Source: a virus
Virus record (IMG/VR): IMGVR_UViG_3300010391_000249
Span: 1 to 21,715 of that record
Strand: one strand, 5' to 3'
Length of the DNA stretch: 21,715 nucleotides
Shown: positions 14,045-19,950 of the stretch, piece after piece
Layout: every line of letters begins with the position of its first letter
How positions within the stretch are numbered: the stretch's first letter is position 1
Program-made: the position numbers and the translations under genes
Notes under the pieces: generated by a model
Seen by the model: only the letters and a program-made list of their open reading frames with translations
Told to the model about the DNA's origin: nothing
Databases searched by the model: none

Positions 14045-15909
14045 CACCACACTTCCACCCCCGCGGTTTCGCCCTCGGCGGCTTTGATCGCCAGGCCGAG
14101 GGCCATGATGGTCGCCACGATGCCGTCGATCTTATCGGCGCTAGCGTCCTTGGCCGGCTTTAGGTTGCCGGCGGGATCCATCTTCGTGGCCAGGTTGGCG
14201 GCCATCCAGCGGAGCACCGGATTGCCGCCGTGCGCCAGCGTGCCCTCGATGATCAGCTCCAGGAAACGCTTGGTGGGCGCGGCCATGCTGTAGAAACCCT
14301 GGCCGAACTCCGTCACCGGCAGGCCATCACCCATCAGTTGCGTGCAGAGCTGCGCGCCCTGGAAAAGTCGATCGACCGCCAGGCCCTGAAGGTAAAACGG
14401 GCTGACGATGCCGCGGATGTCGAGCCGCACCGTGTCATAATCGGTCACGTCGCCGGGCGTGGTCTTGATCCAGCCCTGGCGGATCCAGACGTCGTAGGCC
14501 ACGCGATCGCGTTGCACTCGCCGGGCGGCGCCTTCGCTGGGCACCCAGAAATACGGGATGACGATCACGCGCTTGTCGCGTTTGAAGAGCAGAGCCAGCG
14601 CAGTGAGGTCGGACGTCGAGCCGAGATCGAGCCCGCCGAAACAGGGCTGTTCTTTCAGCGCCGCGAGTTGGGCCAGCCGCCAGGCCATCTGATCGTCCCA
14701 GTTCGACTGCGCGCGCGACTGGGCGGCCGCCGCCAGCGGCAGACCGCTCGAGGCGTCCCACTTGTCCATCGCGATGGCGCGGACGTCCTGCTCGGTGCGC
14801 AGGTTCAGGTGCAAGCGCTTGAACGTGTTCTCGTAGGCGGGGATCTCCTGGGCTTTCTTGCACTCGCCGCGGAGGTAGTCGAGCGAGACGCTCACGCCCA
14901 GGTTGGGGTTGGCCTTCCGCCAGGTCGTCTCGGCCGTCCAGTCGTCGGCGGGCAGGGCCTCGAAGATCACCGGCAGGAAGCGGGCGTCGGGGATGATGCC
15001 GTCGCGGACCTTGCCGGCGTAGTCGTACACTTCGTTGCAGATCGATGGCCGCATGAAGTCGGCCGTGGTGATGCAGATCAGCAGCGGCTGCTTGCGGTTC
15101 TGGCTGGCCATCGAGGTGTGCAGCACGTCGTACAGATCCCGATCGGGCTGGACGTGCAGCTCGTCGATGATCGCCAGATGGGTATTGCCGCCGTGCTTGG
15201 TGTTGGCGTCGGCGGAGATGACGCGGAGGAAACTGCCCTGATCCTCGCGCACGATCGAGCGCGATTGCCCGGCCGCGGCGTGGCCGCCGTAGATCCTGCA
15301 GCGATTGACCAGTTCGGGCTCCTGCTGGACCATGCCCTTGGCGTGGCGGAAGACCAGCGCGGCTTGTTCGCGGTCGCCGGCGGCGATGTAGTCCTGCTGG
15401 CCCAGCTCGGCGTCGACGAAGAGGATGAGGACGCCGATCGCCGCGGCCAGCGGCGTCTTGCCGTTTTTCCGCGCGACGTAGAGGAGCATCTCGCGGTAAC
15501 GGCGGACGATCCGCCTCAGCTCGTCGAGCTGCTGCCAGCCGAAGAGCAGGGCGATGATCGCCTGCTCCCAGGGCTCGAGCAGGAACGGCTTGCCGGCCAG
15601 GTCCCCCTCGACGTGGCGGAGACACTCCTGGCAGAAGTCGAGCGCGAACTGGGCGGCGGCGGGATCGAAGCGATAAGCGCCGGCGGCGCGGAAGCAATCG
15701 TAGCCGGGGATGCGCGCGAAGAGCGTACGCCACTTGGCGGGGACCTGGTCGGGCGTGAGCAGCGCAGCCCAGCGGGCAGCGCCGGCGTGGGTTGTATCCG
15801 CCGACGCTGCACGCGCTGGGCGTTTGGGCGTGCGGGAATGCGAGCGCGAAGCCGCAAGCGGAGCTGGGCGCTTACGCCGAGCGGTTGAAGAAGCGAGCTT
15901 TGCCGGCAT
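14044..15909 (-). CDS. terL: Terminase large subunit, HK97-type
   Basis: 621 aa from ATG 15909 (GAGG about 6 nt upstream); a GTG twelve codons earlier is less likely. ATPase: Walker A-like ARKNGKT (about 146-152), Walker B AIIDELH (about 246-252), followed by HTSMASQNRKQPLLICITTAD coupling-type motif. Nuclease: GGLDLGSTSDLTAL with Asp428 and C-terminal acidic SADKIDGIVATIMALG. This packages DNA into the prohead through the portal and cuts concatemers. Residues about 1-60 are a Ser/Arg/Ala-rich extension, part of it encoded by the dispersed CCGCTTGCGGCTTCGCG repeat, unusual for the family. Overlaps the small subunit gene by 38 nt. Confidence 0.95.
   Translation of the reverse strand: MPAKLASSTARRKRPAPLAASRSHSRTPKRPARAASADTTHAGAARWAALLTPDQVPAKWRTLFARIPGYDCFRAAGAYRFDPAAAQFALDFCQECLRHVEGDLAGKPFLLEPWEQAIIALLFGWQQLDELRRIVRRYREMLLYVARKNGKTPLAAAIGVLILFVDAELGQQDYIAAGDREQAALVFRHAKGMVQQEPELVNRCRIYGGHAAAGQSRSIVREDQGSFLRVISADANTKHGGNTHLAIIDELHVQPDRDLYDVLHTSMASQNRKQPLLICITTADFMRPSICNEVYDYAGKVRDGIIPDARFLPVIFEALPADDWTAETTWRKANPNLGVSVSLDYLRGECKKAQEIPAYENTFKRLHLNLRTEQDVRAIAMDKWDASSGLPLAAAAQSRAQSNWDDQMAWRLAQLAALKEQPCFGGLDLGSTSDLTALALLFKRDKRVIVIPYFWVPSEGAARRVQRDRVAYDVWIRQGWIKTTPGDVTDYDTVRLDIRGIVSPFYLQGLAVDRLFQGAQLCTQLMGDGLPVTEFGQGFYSMAAPTKRFLELIIEGTLAHGGNPVLRWMAANLATKMDPAGNLKPAKDASADKIDGIVATIMALGLAIKAAEGETAGVEVW
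15845..15861. repeat. AAGCCG-NN-AGCGG short repeat inside the terminase gene
   Basis: CGCGAAGCCGCAAGCGG, identical over 17 nt to 19934-19950. On the minus strand it encodes part of the low-complexity N-terminus of the large terminase. Same family as 9192 and 9694. Confidence 0.75.
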
Positions 15910-16342
15910 CCTTGCCTCGTTCCGGTTCCTTGGCACTGCTGACACGTGCGCGACTGGCGGGGCTCATGCCGAACTCCGCCAGGAAACGGGCCATCTGATC
16001 CAGCGCCCGATTGGCCACCGCCAAGTAGGGATTCTGATAGAGCCCCTTTTCGCCTTTCAGCACCTCACCCGACTCGGCGAGGATCTTCTCCGCCTTGACC
16101 CAGCGGGCCCAGGTCATGCAGTAGCCGGCCAGGGCGGCGCGATCGACGCGCGTCAAGAGCCCGGCGGCGGCGAGCTGCGGGACGATCCGCTCCCACTCGA
16201 GCTTCGCCTCGGCCGTGAGATGCGGAGGCACTTCGGGCAGCGCTGGCGGCAGCTCGGGCTCGGGCGGACCGGCCTTCTCGCGCCACGCGCCGCGCAGCTT
16301 GAGGATCGGCTTGGGTGTCGGCTTCGGTCCGCGGCGGCCCAA
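15872..16342 (-). CDS. terS: Terminase small subunit, P27 type
   Basis: 156 aa, taken from TTG 16342 so that the protein opens MGRRGPKPTPKPILKLRG, exactly the family's consensus start; a GTG five codons upstream would add residues foreign to the family, and GAGGGGGTG then lies about 4 nt before the TTG. Features: LTAEAKLEWERIVPQLAAAG (around 47-66), RVDRAALAGYCMTWARWV and the signature MSPASRARV near residue 133. P27 small terminases bind the packaging site on phage DNA and hand it to the large subunit. First gene of the structural operon. Confidence 0.9.
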   Translation of the reverse strand: MGRRGPKPTPKPILKLRGAWREKAGPPEPELPPALPEVPPHLTAEAKLEWERIVPQLAAAGLLTRVDRAALAGYCMTWARWVKAEKILAESGEVLKGEKGLYQNPYLAVANRALDQMARFLAEFGMSPASRARVSSAKEPERGKDAGKARFFNRSA

Positions 16343-16345
16343 TCT

Positions 16346-16411
16346 GCACCCCCTCACACTCCGGGGGCTGACGCCACCCGGCTCGCCCCAGTGCGTGGGG
16401 CGAGGGAGAAA
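16346..16411. repeat. Planctomycete-type 29-nt dispersed repeat, copy 2, with hairpin
   Basis: CCGGGGGCT(G)ACGCCACCCGG plus CTCGCCCC at 16361-16389, then CTCGCCCC (16382-16389), 7-nt loop, GGGGCGAG (16397-16404), a perfect 8-bp stem. It lies immediately upstream of the small terminase on the minus strand, and its end supplies that gene's Shine-Dalgarno. Confidence 0.82.
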
Positions 16412-16562
16412 CGCGCGCGAATGACGCCCCGCGTCAGCCCACGCGCAGCTCTCTATTGTGGCCGCAAAGATTTTTCGGGAAAAGCCCAGTGCCTAAGTCC
16501 TTACAGCGATAGGCGATTGCCTGATTCCGCCCCTGTTTTGGCGGAATTCCGGCAGATTACCC
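16412..16562. promoter_or_regulatory. Divergent control region; inverted repeat ATTCCGCC..GGCGGAAT
   Basis: Non-coding, less GC-rich than its neighbours, between the divergent small-terminase and HTH genes. A perfect 8-bp inverted repeat at 16524-16531/16540-16547 with loop CCTGTTTT has no T-tract, so it looks more like an operator than a terminator. AGGC-GATT-GCCT at 16511-16522 is a second small dyad. Being next to the small terminase gene, it could also hold the packaging site. Function inferred only from location. Confidence 0.45.
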
Positions 16563-16590
16563 TTGTGCCGACCGGGGGGCGTGATACGAT
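16563..16590 (+). promoter_or_regulatory. Sigma-70-like promoter, extended -10
   Basis: TTGTGC (16563-16568), 16-nt spacer, TACGAT (16585-16590) preceded by TGA, giving an extended -10 (TGnTACGAT). Transcription would start near 16597 and run into the HTH gene and the accessory operon. The 91-nt leader holds dyads: GTCACC(16614-16619)/GGTGAC(16633-16638), GGGTC(16641-16645)/GACCC(16655-16659), and an alternative TGGGTC(16611-16616)/GACCCA(16655-16660). Confidence 0.5.
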
Positions 16591-16687
16591 CTACTCTGTA
16601 GTCAGTCGCGTGGGTCACCGGCGCATCGCACGGGTGACGAGGGTCAGTCTGGGCGACCCAAAAGCCCGGAGCGAAAGGTCGATCATC

Positions 16688-16918
16688 ATGTCCGCAGTCT
16701 CCACCACCACCAGCGTCTCGATCACCCACAGCTACACGTGCTACGGTCGTCTGCTCACCGAGCACCGCGCCGGCGCATCCTGGACCGCGCTCGCGACCCG
16801 CGCAGGGATCCCCGAGAGCACCCTCCGCAACAGGGTCAAGCAGGCGCACCAGGTCGAGCGCCTGGGCGAGATCAGCGCCCACTCCTATCTGCGCACCCGC
16901 GGTGTCGTGCTGAGCTAG
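16688..16918 (+). CDS. Small HTH-like protein
   Basis: 76 aa from ATG 16688 (GAAAGG about 10 nt upstream). After a Ser/Thr-rich start, residues about 28-50 (GASWTALATRAGIPESTLRNRV) look like a helix-turn-helix of the 'xxLAxxAGIPxSTLRxRV' kind used by resolvase-like and small regulator proteins. The rest, KQAHQVERLGEISAHSYL, is helical. It may regulate the accessory operon or the divergent terminase genes through the inverted repeats next door. First gene of the operon; a hammerhead ribozyme begins at its stop codon. Confidence 0.6.
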   Translation: MSAVSTTTSVSITHSYTCYGRLLTEHRAGASWTALATRAGIPESTLRNRVKQAHQVERLGEISAHSYLRTRGVVLS

Positions 16919-16996
16919 TCACCCGCTGATGAGGCCCCGGGCGCGGGGCCGAAACGGCGCGCGAGCGCCGTCCGGGACGCACACAGCGCACCGCGG
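16897..16996 (+). ncRNA. Type I hammerhead ribozyme
   Basis: Core read on the plus strand: CTGATGA (16926-16932), stem II GGCCCC (16933-16938) with GGGGCC (16945-16950) and a 6-nt loop, GAAA (16951-16954), stem III CGGCGC (16955-16960) with GCGCCG (16965-16970) closed by a GCGA (GNRA) tetraloop, plus A16954-U16971, and the NUH triplet GUC (16970-16972). Predicted cleavage is after C16972. Stem I is CCCG (16922-16925) with CGGG (16973-16976), and can extend past an internal loop by GTGC (16907-16910)/GCAC (16979-16982) and CCGCGGTG (16897-16904)/CACCGCGG (16989-16996). Every conserved core base is present. Stem I is the open helix, hence type I. Self-cleavage would free the downstream mRNA with a 5'-OH leader of 70 nt before ATG 17043. 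Hammerheads are known in bacterial prophage contexts. Confidence 0.9.
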
Positions 16997-17042
16997 CAAG
17001 TCGGCTCGCCGCGCAAGTGGCCGACAGTCGGAGGATCAAGTC

Positions 17043-17678
17043 ATGCTGAGTACCTTTCTCTCGCGGCGGCCGCACAAGCAGGCCGTCGTCGCCCGCGTCA
17101 AGGCCCTGGGCCGGACGCTCGCCAAGGCGCACCGCCGCTACCAGGGCGGGCTGGCCGCGGAGCGGCAATCCCTCGAGTCGCTGCGAGTGGAGACGGCGCG
17201 GCAGATGCGCGCGGAGTTATTCGGCCGCAAGGGCCGCCGCATCGAGCTGGTGCAGTTGCTGGGGCAGCGCCGAGCGGACGGGCAGCCGGTCTGGGCGCTC
17301 GCCGATCCGGACGCCCAGATCGACGCGCTCAACGGCGCCTGGGACTGGCCGGCTGCTGGCCAGCCGGCGGAGGCCATCATCTACGCGTCGCGGTGGGGGC
17401 GAGTGATCCGGATCCAGGCCGGCCAGGGCGGGCCAGGGTTGCCCACGCTAATCCCCTCGGGAGTGCCGGCTCTCCCCAAGCGCGTGCGCAAGCTGCTCAG
17501 GAGCACTCGCCTGCGCCGGTACGCGGCGTGGGTGGGCGTGCTGTATCAGCCCGAGGAGTGGCGGCGGGCGAACCCCGACCCCGCAGTCGTCGTCGAGTGG
17601 CTCGACCGGCCGGGCGAGTATTACGCCCTGGCCGTCTGGGGCGTTGATCGGCCGTGGATCATGGAGTTCGTGGCGTAG
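17043..17678 (+). CDS. Hypothetical protein, first gene after the ribozyme
   Basis: 211 aa from ATG 17043, with GGAGGA 8 nt upstream. Basic N-terminal helix (LSRRPHKQAVVARVKALGRTLAKAHRRYQGG, in pieces) leads into LESLRVETARQMRAELFG, then a segment with QLLGQRRADGQPVWALADPD and WDWPAAGQPAEAIIYASRWGRVIRI, and ends RYAAWVGVLYQPEEWRRANPD and PGEYYALAVWGVDRPWIMEF. Trp/Arg-rich, soluble, no known catalytic motif. The mRNA begins, if the ribozyme cuts, 70 nt before the start; a GTCGGC/GCCGAC stem (17000-17005/17020-17025) lies between. Function unknown. Confidence 0.72.
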   Translation: MLSTFLSRRPHKQAVVARVKALGRTLAKAHRRYQGGLAAERQSLESLRVETARQMRAELFGRKGRRIELVQLLGQRRADGQPVWALADPDAQIDALNGAWDWPAAGQPAEAIIYASRWGRVIRIQAGQGGPGLPTLIPSGVPALPKRVRKLLRSTRLRRYAAWVGVLYQPEEWRRANPDPAVVVEWLDRPGEYYALAVWGVDRPWIMEFVA

Positions 17679-17688
17679 TTGCGGTTTC

Positions 17689-17718
17689 GGGCCGGCGCGC
17701 CGCGTGGCGCGCCGGCCC
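17689..17718. promoter_or_regulatory. Perfect 13-bp GC hairpin between two accessory genes
   Basis: GGGCCGGCGCGCC (17689-17701), loop GCGT, GGCGCGCCGGCCC (17706-17718). Very stable; lacks a T-tract, so a mRNA-end protector, processing or attenuator structure is more likely than a classical terminator. It starts 11 nt after the stop of the 211-aa gene and ends a few nt before the GGAGGG of the zinc-ribbon gene. Confidence 0.75.
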
Positions 17719-17734
17719 TCTCGTGGAGGGCTCC

Positions 17735-17962
17735 ATGAATCTCGACCGCTTCCTCGACCTCGACCAGTGGGACGAGTCGCGCGGTTTCGGTTCGGTCCAC
17801 GGCCCGATCTGTCCCTACTGCGAGCAATCCTTGCCGCGCTCCGCGTGCGGAGCGCACGGGATCGCGGAGTGTACACACTGTCACAGGCGACTCGCCTGGC
17901 AACTGCTCAGCACGCCGCTCGGTCAGGCGTGGCAGACCTGGAGGCGACTGCCGCAACATTAG
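17735..17962 (+). CDS. Small zinc-ribbon protein
   Basis: 75 aa from ATG 17735 (GGAGGG 5 nt upstream); a longer frame beginning within the hairpin is rejected. Cys26 and Cys29 (CPYC) and Cys46 and Cys49 (CTHC) form a CxxC-x16-CxxC zinc knuckle, with His50. An N-terminal acidic helix (LDRFLDLDQWDE) and a helical C-terminus (LAWQLLSTPLGQAWQTW) flank it. Such ribbons bind nucleic acid or proteins. Gene ends 9 nt before the next start. Confidence 0.68.
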   Translation: MNLDRFLDLDQWDESRGFGSVHGPICPYCEQSLPRSACGAHGIAECTHCHRRLAWQLLSTPLGQAWQTWRRLPQH

Positions 17963-17971
17963 GAGACACTG

Positions 17972-18784
17972 ATGGAGACGATTCGTTTGCCGCGCAGCGG
18001 TGATGCGGTGCTGCGGTTTCTCGGCACGCTGCTGGCCGAGACGAAAGGGGAGCAGCACGCCAGCCATGAACAGCTGCGCTGGCACGACCTGGCCGTGTAC
18101 GTGCTGGGCGAGACGGAGGGCGCTAAGTACGCCGTCTCGATCCGGTACGAGACCCGCTGGCAGGGAGAGACGGGGCAGGCGGAGGCCTGGACCTGCAAGG
18201 ATGCGGCCGCGGTGCGCGCGCTGCTCCGCGATCACGACCCGTGCGCCCACGTGGCCGGCTATCCGGTGCACCAGCCCGGGGGCCAGGTGTACCAGGAGCG
18301 GCAGGCCAAGCTGGTGGCCGACATCCGGGCCCGCTATCAGGCTCAGGTGCAGGAGCTGCTCGATCGGGCGGAATTCGATGAGGCCGCTGGCGAGGACACG
18401 AGCGAGCTGTACCGGCGCTGGCAGATCGCCATCTATCGGCAGCTCCTGGCGATCGGGCTGCGCGAGGTCGAGTGGACCGAGGCCGAGGCGTCGCTGATCT
18501 GCGACGCGCTGAACGGCACGTACCTCCTGGACCTGGGCGACGAGCCGCATAGTTGGCGCTGGTGGCCGGCCAACGTCGAGGATGCGATCCGCCTGGACAA
18601 GCTCGACGCGAAATGGGGCGTGGACGCCGCGGCCCTGGTGAGTAAGATCAAGCACCTCTCGGCCACGGGCCTGGCCGCGGTCGCCGATGCGGCCGAGCGG
18701 TTCTGGCGCGAGCACGTCCACGAGGGGACCGGGCCGGCGCTGGTGGCCGTGGGGCTGGTGCGCGAGGCGAAGGAGCCGAAATAA
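17972..18784 (+). CDS. Hypothetical protein, 270 aa
   Basis: Starts METIRLPRSGDAVLRFLG at ATG 17972, AGGAGA about 6 nt upstream. Residues 38-75 have strand-like HDLAVYVLGE and KYAVSIRYETRW; 104-165 are helical and charged (QVYQERQAKLVADIRARYQ, WQIAIYRQLLAIGLREVEW); from 170 SLICDALNGTYLLD, then a Trp-rich patch (HSWRWWPANVEDAI) and helices to the C-terminus (ALVSKIKHLSATGLAAVADAAERFW). This looks like a two-domain soluble protein with no motif I can name. Its TAA overlaps the ATA presumed to start the ASCH gene. Confidence 0.72.
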   Translation: METIRLPRSGDAVLRFLGTLLAETKGEQHASHEQLRWHDLAVYVLGETEGAKYAVSIRYETRWQGETGQAEAWTCKDAAAVRALLRDHDPCAHVAGYPVHQPGGQVYQERQAKLVADIRARYQAQVQELLDRAEFDEAAGEDTSELYRRWQIAIYRQLLAIGLREVEWTEAEASLICDALNGTYLLDLGDEPHSWRWWPANVEDAIRLDKLDAKWGVDAAALVSKIKHLSATGLAAVADAAERFWREHVHEGTGPALVAVGLVREAKEPK

Positions 18785-19221
18785 AAGCCCTCACCGTCTG
18801 TCAGCCCTGGGCCTGGGCGATCATACGCGGGCCGAAGCGGGTGGAGAATCGGAGGTGGAGCACGCGCTACCGCGGGCCGCTGCTCATCCACGCGGGCAAG
18901 TCGCGCGAGTGGCTCGAGGTCGAGGAGGACGATCGGGCCGACTGGCCGAGCCGCTATGGCATCGCCTTCCCGCCGGCGCAGGAGCTGGTCTTCGGGGCGC
19001 TCCTCGGCGTCGTCGAGCTGGTGGGGGTGGGGGAGTTCAACCCGGGGGATGCTGACCCGTTCGCCTCGGGGCCGTACTGCTGGTACCTGCGCAACCCGCG
19101 GGCGTTCGCCGAGCCGGTGCCCTACCGCGGCCGGCAGATGCTCTTCGACGTGCCGGCGGAAGTCTGTCAGGGTGTGGTGGAGTTGCCTCTGTTCGGCGCG
19201 GGGTCATTTCACGCGGCGTAG
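18781..19221 (+). CDS. ASCH-domain protein with apparent ATA start codon
   Basis: 146 aa. The reading frame has no ATG, GTG or TTG near the domain start; the family's expected opening (M)KALTVCQPWAWAIIRGPKRVENR is reached only from ATA 18781, which follows AAGGAG by 5 nt and overlaps the preceding stop (ATAA). Starting at GTG 18841 would delete the first strand and helix. Family marks: QPWAWAI, RGPKRVENRRW, YRGPLLIHAGKS and the late strand GPYCWYLRNPRAF..PVPYRGRQMLF. ASCH is a PUA-like beta-barrel that binds RNA or modified nucleotides, related to EVE/YTH folds. It lies in the accessory operon. Confidence 0.75.
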   Translation: MKALTVCQPWAWAIIRGPKRVENRRWSTRYRGPLLIHAGKSREWLEVEEDDRADWPSRYGIAFPPAQELVFGALLGVVELVGVGEFNPGDADPFASGPYCWYLRNPRAFAEPVPYRGRQMLFDVPAEVCQGVVELPLFGAGSFHAA

Positions 19222-19251
19222 TGGATAGTCAGAGGAGGTGAGGTCTAGGCC

Positions 19252-19455
19252 ATGAGCATCAGCGAATTGATCGGGGAGTTGCAATCCCGCTTGCGCACTC
19301 ACGGCGAGCGGGAAGTGAAGATCACTTGGGAAAGTACCAAGCACGAGATCGACCCCAGCAGGATTTACCTGAGCCAAGACGGGCCGCTGTACATCGACGC
19401 GGATGGCAACTTCTACAAGTCTGATTTCGCAGTCGATCCGCACGAGGGGGATTAG
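19252..19455 (+). CDS. Small protein, 67 aa, function unknown
   Basis: ATG 19252 with a strong AGGAGGTGA about 10 nt upstream. Sequence MSISELIGELQSRLRTHG, then EVKITWESTKHEIDPSRIYLS and GPLYIDADGNFYKSDF: a helix followed by a beta-hairpin series, acidic. No family recognised. Its stop is followed 2 nt later by the ASCH remnant. Confidence 0.65.
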   Translation: MSISELIGELQSRLRTHGEREVKITWESTKHEIDPSRIYLSQDGPLYIDADGNFYKSDFAVDPHEGD

Positions 19456-19457
19456 TC

Positions 19458-19535
19458 CGCGGCCGCCAGATGCTCTTCGAGGTGCCGGCGGAAGCGCTCA
19501 TACTGCCAGATCATTCAGCGCTCTTGATCGGCTGA
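19458..19535 (+). pseudogene. Remnant of a second ASCH gene (C-terminal fragment)
   Basis: From 19458 the DNA repeats the end of the ASCH gene (19126-19162): CGCGGCCG(G/C)CAGATGCTC and TTCGA(C/G)GTGCCGGCGGAAG, 35 of 37 positions. In frame it reads RGRQMLFEVPAEA and LILPDHSALLIG before TGA, so the copy has a different tail. No start is available. Likely residue of a tandem duplication or of an ancestral second ASCH paralogue split from its 5' end. Confidence 0.7.
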
Positions 19536-19563
19536 GGCCCTCCCACAAACTCGAACGTCGCCG

Positions 19564-19881
19564 TCATGCGGCCGGTGGACTGCGGTCGTCTTCAAACCGG
19601 GCCAAGAACTGCTTGCAGTCAGCACGCAGCTCGATCGGCGGCGGGCCGCTGCAGCGCCCACGCATTGAGCGCACGGTGACCATCCAATTGAGGTCCCCTT
19701 CCTGCGGGGTGAAAACCACCTCGTCGATCAGCTCGCCACCGGGCCAGTGTTGGCCGGCGCGCGGGATCAGATGACGGTCATGTAGTTCGTCACACAACCG
19801 GGCAGGGCCCATCGGCATCATGGTGCGCACGGCGAACCGGCGCACGCCTGGCTCGGTTTCATGGAGCTCGTAGCAGTTCAT
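19564..19881 (-). CDS. Small protein, 105 aa, function unknown
   Basis: ATG 19881 with GAGGTGG close upstream. Protein MNCYELHETEPGVRRFAVRTMM, then GPARLCDELHDRHLIPRAG and ELIDEVVFTPQEGDLNWMVTV, a mixed alpha/beta pattern with Cys4, 30, 77 and 89. Convergent with the accessory operon, and 69 nt downstream of the ParB/ABC/GNAT gene. No family recognised; coding status rests on the ribosome-binding site, composition, and the absence of any other frame explaining the segment. Confidence 0.5.
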   Translation of the reverse strand: MNCYELHETEPGVRRFAVRTMMPMGPARLCDELHDRHLIPRAGQHWPGGELIDEVVFTPQEGDLNWMVTVRSMRGRCSGPPPIELRADCKQFLARFEDDRSPPAA

Positions 19882-19933
19882 CCGCCACCTCGCACTTCTG
19901 TTCGATTAACTCAAGACATCTGCACTTCTCAAA

Positions 19934-19950
19934 CGCGAAGCCGCAAGCGG
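19934..19950. repeat. AAGCCG-NN-AGCGG short repeat after the ParB/ABC/GNAT gene
   Basis: CGCGAAGCCGCAAGCGG, directly after the stop (19951-19953). Identical over 17 nt to the copy inside the terminase gene. Confidence 0.75.

Noticed and set aside
14230-15888. 552-codon plus-strand frame
   Set aside because: Antisense of the large terminase gene.
16440-16500. Minus-strand promoter for the terminase operon
   Set aside because: Candidate boxes near CAATAG are too weak to call; the true promoter may be elsewhere.
16493-16882. 129-codon minus-strand frame between the HTH gene and the terminase
   Set aside because: Crosses the promoter and dyads, no ribosome-binding site, composition unlike a protein.
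17621-18721. 366-codon minus-strand frame opposite the accessory operon
   Set aside because: The plus strand has a chain of genes with strong ribosome-binding sites and tight spacing, including a clear zinc ribbon; the minus frame crosses several of them.
18841-19221. ASCH protein starting at GTG 18841
   Set aside because: Would remove the first strand and the QPWA helix of the domain; no suitable Shine-Dalgarno compared with AAGGAG before ATA 18781.
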